This document shows positions 5,778 through 8,685 of a stretch of DNA of 8,685 nt, one piece after another (within the stretch, counting starts at the first letter, position 1; every line of letters begins with the position of its first letter). The DNA is taken from assembly GCA_001604435.1 (NCBI GenBank), contig LVBO01000104.1:1-8685 (forward strand). The letters run 5' to 3'. Source of the DNA: Synergistales bacterium Syner_01 (lineage in GTDB: Bacteria; Synergistota; Synergistia; Synergistales; Aminobacteriaceae). Made by a program: the position numbers and the translations under genes. The notes under the pieces were generated by a model. It had not been told where the DNA came from and made no database searches. It saw only the letters and a program-made list of their open reading frames with translations.

Positions 5778-5903
5778 GCTTTTGCGCTCCTATAATCCGT
5801 TGATAATATTGTATGATAGAAGAACCCGCATACGAGGCTTGATGGAGGAGCCTCTTTGTTTGGATCATAAAGAATGATAAGAATATCCTGAGTTTATCGC
5901 GAC

Positions 5904-5933
5904 TTCAGGGCGTCTGTATAAATTAGCCCTGAA
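5904..5933. repeat. 8-bp inverted repeat across the 3' end of the ABM-like gene
   Basis: TTCAGGGC (5904-5911) and GCCCTGAA (5926-5933) are perfect complements separated by 14 AT-rich bases, and include the last codons of the ABM-like gene. On the minus strand no T-run follows the stem, so it is at best an imperfect terminator or an mRNA 3' stabilising hairpin. Confidence 0.4.
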
Positions 5934-6243
5934 ATGGATCCCGACTATCGGATACTTCTTGGAGAAGTACAATGGGATCAGATATTAACCCGTATTTTTC
6001 ATCTTCAGGATAGGTTACGGCTATTGTAGGCTGCTCGCCTGCAAACGTTATCATGCTTTCCATCGAGTCCCATTTTGTACACAGAAAAAAATGCGCGTAC
6101 CGTCCTTGTTCGATTATTTTTAGGAAGGCGCCCTGATTACCTCTTGTGGCAAGGCTTTCTTTCACACCTGTCTCATACTCGTATTTTTCGAACGCATCTT
6201 TCATGGAGAGAGGCACGATCCCGTGCCATGTTCTTGAAATCAT
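5923..6243 (-). CDS. Antibiotic biosynthesis monooxygenase (ABM)-like small protein
   Basis: A 106-residue cytoplasmic protein starting MISRTWHGIVPLSMKDAFEK. The pattern I-x-R-x-W-x-G, then YEYETGVKESLATRGNQGAF (GN-G turn), then HFFLCTKWDSMESMITFAGE and YPEDEKYGL, is that of ABM/ferredoxin-like dimeric alpha/beta-barrel proteins, where the FF..TKWDS.E.I..F segment is the conserved strand-helix and W is usually buried. Family members range from monooxygenases to heme-degrading or purely structural proteins; catalytic residues are too variable to assign a substrate. GAGGAGA lies ten bases before ATG 6243. It is transcribed in the same direction as the metalloprotease, 145 bp away, and shares its AT-rich composition, so the two may have arrived together. 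No functional link is visible. Confidence 0.75.
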   Translation of the reverse strand: MISRTWHGIVPLSMKDAFEKYEYETGVKESLATRGNQGAFLKIIEQGRYAHFFLCTKWDSMESMITFAGEQPTIAVTYPEDEKYGLISDPIVLLQEVSDSRDPFQG

Positions 6244-6391
6244 AATTTATATATCTCCTCGTATAATCGATTTGTGGTAGAAAACAAATAAAGGTAAACA
6301 GGTTGCCGCGTACACCTGCAATCGGTGCGAAGTGGGAGGGTATCATGTATGATGAGCTCGGCAAAAGCCCCTTCCGCGCCCCGCACTTAGT

Positions 6392-7483
6392 CTACGGCCA
6401 GTTGATCGTCCTTGGGACATCGTCGAAGTCCCACATCATGTTCACCGCCTGGCTTATGGCCTTCAGTTCATCGTACTGCTCCCTGCTCAGCAGGTCTTTC
6501 AGCGCGCCCGCAATCTCCGTCCACCCTTTCCGGACGTTGTCGTCCACGGCGAGGTTGATCAGGGCAGCCGTCCGGGCGAAGAGCGCCCCCGCCTCCTGGA
6601 TGGCCGCCGTGTCGTCGCGGAAGATTCCTTTCGCGCTGTCGATACGCGCCTTGGAGTAGAACTGGACGGTGAATACGGGGATATCGACGACGGCCTTCCG
6701 CAGCTTGGCGTCGTATGCGGCCAGCTCGCGCTTGATCGAAAGGATGCCGTCGTTGAGAGCGCGCGTCTTCTCGTAGGGGACCGAGTGCCTGGCGACGTCG
6801 ATCTCGAACTGATTCAGGTATTTGACGTAGTCGGCGGATTGCCGCCGCAATCTGGCGTAGCTCAGCAGCGCGAAGTTCCAGGGGCTGTCCGGCGCGTTCT
6901 CCAGAAGCGCGGGGTGCTGCGTTTTGAGAGTCTTCAGTTCGGTAAGGAACGCCTCTTCTTTTTCACTTTCCGCGAACCACCCCTTGAGTATCTCCCACGT
7001 GTATTTCAGGCCTTCGGTGGTTACTGGAAGCAGCTCCTGCGGTGAAGCGCCCTTTTTCAGCAGTTCGAAGAGCTTGTCGGCGGGCGAAGGTTCCGTTGGT
7101 TTTTCCGAAAGCGCGGTGTACGCCGAGTTGATCGTGTTCCAGATGCTGTTGAACCGGCTGGTGAATTCGCCGAGCTTTTCGTCCTGTCTGCGCGCTCCGC
7201 GTTCGCTTTTCCCGACGAGGGAGTAGAGCATGGAGTCGTACATATCGAGGCCGTAGGAGAGGAGCCAGAGGATATCCTCCTGCGGCAGCTCAAGAATGTC
7301 TTTCCGCTCGGCCCTGTCGAGCGTGCGCAGCTTCTCCAGGCCGAGGTGGTCGAGATCGCCCCGGTTTTCTATGCCGCGAAGTTCGGCGAGCCTGTCGTCG
7401 AGTTGTTCGGCGGCGTGGCCGGAGATGTTTGACGCGGCTATCAGGCACATGACAAGAAACAGCGTTCCGAAAAATTTCTTCAT
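6392..7483 (-). CDS. Secreted helical protein of unknown function
   Basis: A 363-residue protein from ATG 7483; AGGAGG lies eleven bases upstream, which favours this start over the ATG nine codons earlier. Residues 1-25 are a signal peptide: MKK, hydrophobic FFGTLFLVMCLIAA, and a likely signal peptidase I site after GHAA before EQLDD. The Cys in LVMC is not in a good lipobox, so a lipoprotein is unlikely. The mature part is almost all predicted alpha-helix, rich in Glu, Lys, Leu and Ala (RLAELRGIEN, DLDHLGLEKLRTL, LTELKTLKTQHPALLEN, IKRELAAYDAKLRKAV), with no Cys pairs or catalytic motif. It probably works in the periplasm or on the surface. I do not recognise the family. It follows the 81-aa gene in the same direction after 84 bp and may share its promoter. 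Confidence 0.85.
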   Translation of the reverse strand: MKKFFGTLFLVMCLIAASNISGHAAEQLDDRLAELRGIENRGDLDHLGLEKLRTLDRAERKDILELPQEDILWLLSYGLDMYDSMLYSLVGKSERGARRQDEKLGEFTSRFNSIWNTINSAYTALSEKPTEPSPADKLFELLKKGASPQELLPVTTEGLKYTWEILKGWFAESEKEEAFLTELKTLKTQHPALLENAPDSPWNFALLSYARLRRQSADYVKYLNQFEIDVARHSVPYEKTRALNDGILSIKRELAAYDAKLRKAVVDIPVFTVQFYSKARIDSAKGIFRDDTAAIQEAGALFARTAALINLAVDDNVRKGWTEIAGALKDLLSREQYDELKAISQAVNMMWDFDDVPRTINWP

Positions 7484-7567
7484 GGCGGCGCCTTCCTCCT
7501 GACGTTGCATCGATACGCGCTCCGAGGGAGCGGAAGAAAAGCGCCTCCCGCTCGCCGAAGCGTGGCT

Positions 7568-7813
7568 TCAGTTGAGCATGCTCGACGTGAGGTAAGGGGG
7601 CAGCGCGCCCCCGGCGATCACGTGGATGCCGTTCTCCGCGAGGTGTTCCAGTGCTCTTTCGGTGGCCTCCCCGAGGCGGACGATCTGCTCGGCCAGTTCG
7701 GGGTCGCTCTTCTCCACTCTCTGCGGGTCGAACTTGTAGATGTGGTAGTTGCCCTCCACAAGCGGGCTTTGGACGAACTCCAGCAAAATAGCGAGCGACT
7801 TGGAATCGTTCAT
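7568..7813 (-). CDS. 81-residue protein of unknown function
   Basis: Starts at ATG 7813 with MNDSKSLAILLEFVQSPLVE; the longer open frame upstream is not coding, because GGAGGAGGTG lies six bases before this ATG and the residues above it are low in protein character. The body includes NYHIYKFDPQRVEKSDPELA and EQIVRLGEATERALEHLAEN, then a short C-terminus GIHVIAGGALPPYLTSSMLN. Two amphipathic helices are likely (residues 36-60). It has no signal peptide, no transmembrane segment, no Cys and no known motif. It is the first gene after the promoter at 8068-8096 and has a leader of nearly 250 bases. The next gene on the strand is the secreted 363-residue protein. Function cannot be assigned. Confidence 0.78.
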   Translation of the reverse strand: MNDSKSLAILLEFVQSPLVEGNYHIYKFDPQRVEKSDPELAEQIVRLGEATERALEHLAENGIHVIAGGALPPYLTSSMLN

Positions 7814-8061
7814 GCGGGACACCTCCTCCGTTCTCTTATCAAGGTGCTTCAGGGCGTCGTTCCGCCCGGACCGACGCTGCGCGCGTGAAGAGTAACGACG
7901 GACGTTGCGGGAAGCGAACACACATCGTGTCCAGTGCTTTGGGGCGTGTGCATCGTTCAGTGAGATCCGGAAAATGTACTTGCTCCGCTTCATCCTCCGC
8001 CGGGGAGGATGGTCCGAAAGCCGACTGCCTGAGAGGCCGATGAGAGATGTGCAACAAATGG
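7814..8061 (-). promoter_or_regulatory. Long structured 5' leader of the 81-aa gene
   Basis: About 248 bases between the predicted transcription start and ATG 7813 with no protein-like reading frame. On the minus strand it has a perfect 8-bp stem CATCCTCC/GGAGGATG (8011-8004 with 7998-7991). It has two mutually exclusive pairings further on: CGTCGTT with AACGACG (7900-7894 with 7861-7855), or GGGCG with CGCCC (7867-7863 with 7856-7852). CACCT (7846-7842) can pair with AGGTG (7824-7820), covering part of the ribosome-binding site. This is compatible with translational control, but matches no riboswitch class I know. Confidence 0.35.
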
Positions 8062-8067
8062 AAATAA

Positions 8068-8096
8068 ATAGTAGCAACAGTCGCGCCGTTCGTCAA
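8068..8096 (-). promoter_or_regulatory. Sigma-70-type promoter for the 81-aa gene
   Basis: On the minus strand TTGACG (8096-8091, five of six to TTGACA), a 17-base spacer and TACTAT (8073-8068, four of six to TATAAT), followed by an AT-rich start region. The -35 overlaps the promoter-proximal arm of the 12-bp inverted repeat 8083-8132, which could let a regulator or DNA structure influence it. Confidence 0.55.
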
Positions 8097-8132
8097 GAGC
8101 CCGCGCGCGGGAAACCTCTCGACGAACGGCGC
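8083..8132. repeat. 12-bp perfect inverted repeat with nested palindrome
   Basis: GCGCCGTTCGTC (8083-8094) and GACGAACGGCGC (8121-8132) are perfect complements, separated by 26 bases that contain CCCGCGCGCGGG, itself a palindrome. On the minus strand no T-run follows the stem, so it is not a classic intrinsic terminator. It sits between the Rpn-tail gene and the 81-aa gene, overlapping the latter's -35 box. Operator, transcription roadblock or small mobile repeat are all possible. Confidence 0.7.
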
Positions 8133-8135
8133 AAG

Positions 8136-8172
8136 AAAAAGCGTCCGGTCAGCCTGGAGCGGTTCGGCCGAC
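8136..8172 (-). terminator. Weak candidate terminator after the Rpn-tail gene
   Basis: Beginning three bases after the stop codon, GTCGGCC and GGCTGAC form a 7-bp stem with one G.U pair and an 11-base loop. A T5 run (8140-8136) follows after seven bases. The gap between stem and T-run is longer than usual, so confidence is low. Confidence 0.3.
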
Positions 8173-8175
8173 AGT

Positions 8176-8409
8176 TCAGCGAGGGAGCTCGGCCAGTCGG
8201 CGCACCTGCTCTTCGGGAAGGTCGACGAGCTCCGCGACGAGGGAAAGCGCCATGCCTTTTTCCAGCATGCGCCGGATCATCTGGAGCTTCGCCGGCTCGA
8301 CGCCTTCTTTGCGCCCTTCTTCTCGACCTTCTTCCCTACCTTCTTCTCGCCCTTCTTCTCGTCCTTCTTTTTTGAGTTTCCGGATTTCCTTCTCCAGATA
8401 GGTCAGCAC
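8176..8409 (-). CDS. Small protein resembling the C-terminal tail of Rpn (PD-(D/E)XK transposase-like) nucleases
   Basis: A 77-residue protein starting at GTG 8409, which has an excellent AAGGAGG eight bases upstream. It reads (V)LTYLEKEIRKLKKEG, then EGREEGREEGREEGRKEG, then AKLQMIRRMLEKGMALSLVA and ELVDLPEEQVRRLAEL. Rpn-family nucleases end in exactly this order: a short helix, a Glu/Gly/Arg repeat, then a helix-turn-helix-like (R)MLekGls...ia..tgLs.e.i..L oligomerisation tail. The N-terminal nuclease domain is absent: the frame upstream reads antigenic nonsense within the 3' end of psuG, which ends 43 bases away. In enteric bacteria, Rpn genes encode small in-frame C-terminal proteins (RpnS) that inhibit the full-length nuclease, so this may be a free-standing counterpart; the alternative is a leftover of a truncated rpn gene. 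Tail homology is good, function is inference. Confidence 0.7.
   Translation of the reverse strand: MLTYLEKEIRKLKKEGREEGREEGREEGREEGRKEGVEPAKLQMIRRMLEKGMALSLVAELVDLPEEQVRRLAELPR
8299..8370. repeat. 12-bp tandem repeat encoding EEGR units
   Basis: Six imperfect 12-bp units, boundaries at 8299, 8311, 8323, 8335, 8347 and 8359, of the plus-strand form NNNNCCTTCTTC (minus strand GAAGAAGGN plus an Arg or Lys codon). Each encodes one GR(E/K)E tetrapeptide of the Rpn-tail protein. A 12-bp period keeps frame on gain or loss of units, so helix length could vary between strains. Confidence 0.85.
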
Positions 8410-8452
8410 TTCGTCCGCCTCCTTCTCCTCAAGGTGTTCTTCGAGCGCGCTC

Positions 8453-8685
8453 CTACTCCCCCGCCTCTTCCGCGTAGGCCACGGCGAGTTGCGCCGCCAC
8501 GCGGGCGTTGTTGTAGACGAGCTGCTTGTTCGCGTGGAGGCTGCTTCCCCCCGTCGCCTTGTGAAGGTAGGCGAGGATGAACGGCGTGATCTCCTTTCCC
8601 CGGACGCCCCGTGCTGTTGCGGCCTCCACGGCTTCGTCGATGCTTCGGGCGATCAGGACGGGGTTCATCTCGTCCTCTTCGGGGA
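8453..8685 (-). CDS. psuG: Pseudouridine-5'-phosphate glycosidase, C-terminal part
   Basis: Only the last 77 codons are in the window; the open frame runs off the right edge and the Met at 8668 is internal. The sequence PEEDEMNPVLIARSIDEAVE, then ARGVRGKEITPFILAYLHKA, TGGSSLHANKQLVYNNARVA and AQLAVAYAEEAGE matches the PsuG C-terminus. In the family, GKE.TPF and the (TGG.SL..N..LV.NNA) helix complete the active-site cavity and the trimer interface. PsuG reversibly splits pseudouridine 5'-phosphate into uracil and ribose 5-phosphate in the cytoplasm, usually with a PfkB-type pseudouridine kinase nearby, which must lie outside the window if present. Stop codon, length of the tail and residues look intact. 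The Rpn-tail gene follows on the same strand after 43 bp and could be co-transcribed. Confidence 0.93.
   Translation of the reverse strand, partial: PEEDEMNPVLIARSIDEAVEAATARGVRGKEITPFILAYLHKATGGSSLHANKQLVYNNARVAAQLAVAYAEEAGE

Noticed and set aside
5833..5860. Intrinsic terminator GAGGCT...AGCCTC followed by TTTGTTT on the plus strand
   Set aside because: No plus-strand gene lies upstream, and on the minus strand no T-run follows the stem.
7831..7855. SAM-I (S-box) start, suggested by plus-strand CTCTTATCAAGG
   Set aside because: The downstream GATGAA and CCGGCAACC blocks are missing, and no plus-strand gene follows.
7990..8050. Glycine riboswitch, suggested by minus-strand CTCTCAGGCA followed by GGAC
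   Set aside because: The conserved CCGAAGG-GCAA core and the upstream GGGAGAG are absent at the expected distances.
7568..8077. 169-residue version of the 81-aa protein
   Set aside because: The upstream part is Arg/Ser-rich without protein character, and a strong ribosome-binding site sits right before ATG 7813.
8299..8370. CRISPR-like array
   Set aside because: The 12-bp units are contiguous with no spacers and encode a regular peptide repeat.
7905..8375. 156-codon open frame on the plus strand
   Set aside because: Antisense to the Rpn-tail gene and leader; its Leu-rich end is the reverse reading of the 12-bp repeat.

Overview
The window is GC-rich bacterial DNA. Protein flavour (EGREEG-tailed Rpn-type protein, AAA_14/DUF4143 ATPase, many toxin-antitoxin fragments, a PsuG pseudouridine glycosidase) is compatible with a member of the Synergistota, but this is an impression from protein style, with no marker gene to prove it. 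It reads as an accessory region: an eroded mobile/toxin-antitoxin island on the left, an AT-richer cargo segment in the middle, and ordinary minus-strand chromosomal genes on the right.

Positions 1-1517 hold two dead transposases joined head to head. A minus-strand relic of an IS1634-like transposase C-terminus (1-~630) carries several frameshifts, one caused by an 11-bp tandem triplication. It abuts a plus-strand IS4-type transposase that has lost its N-terminal domain, has Glu in place of the second catalytic Asp, and carries an in-frame hairpin insertion. Positions 1793-2914 contain remains of three toxin-antitoxin (TA) modules: a frameshifted XRE-type antitoxin, an intact AbrB/MazE-type antitoxin followed by a 23-codon stump of a VapC/PIN toxin, and a convergent intact Phd-like antitoxin with no toxin. 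A complete AAA_14/DUF4143 ATPase follows on the minus strand (3085-4260), divergent from a fourth TA module (4498-~4910) in which a YefM/Phd antitoxin has a one-base insertion and the RelE/ParE-like toxin is cut short.

Positions 4926-6243 are AT-richer and hold two minus-strand genes: a membrane-anchored predicted zinc metalloprotease (HELSH ... WLLEG) and a small ABM-like dimeric alpha/beta-barrel protein. Positions 6392-8685 are again GC-rich and all minus strand: the 3' end of psuG, a small free-standing protein resembling the C-terminal tail of Rpn nucleases (possible RpnS-like protein), a good promoter with a long structured leader, an 81-aa protein of unknown function, and a 363-aa secreted helical protein of unknown function.

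The main story is decay of TA modules. No toxin in the window is intact, while two antitoxins are. The most unusual candidates for new biology are the stand-alone Rpn-tail protein, the long leader ahead of the unknown 81-aa/secreted-protein pair, and the ATPase promoter embedded in a 12-bp inverted repeat.
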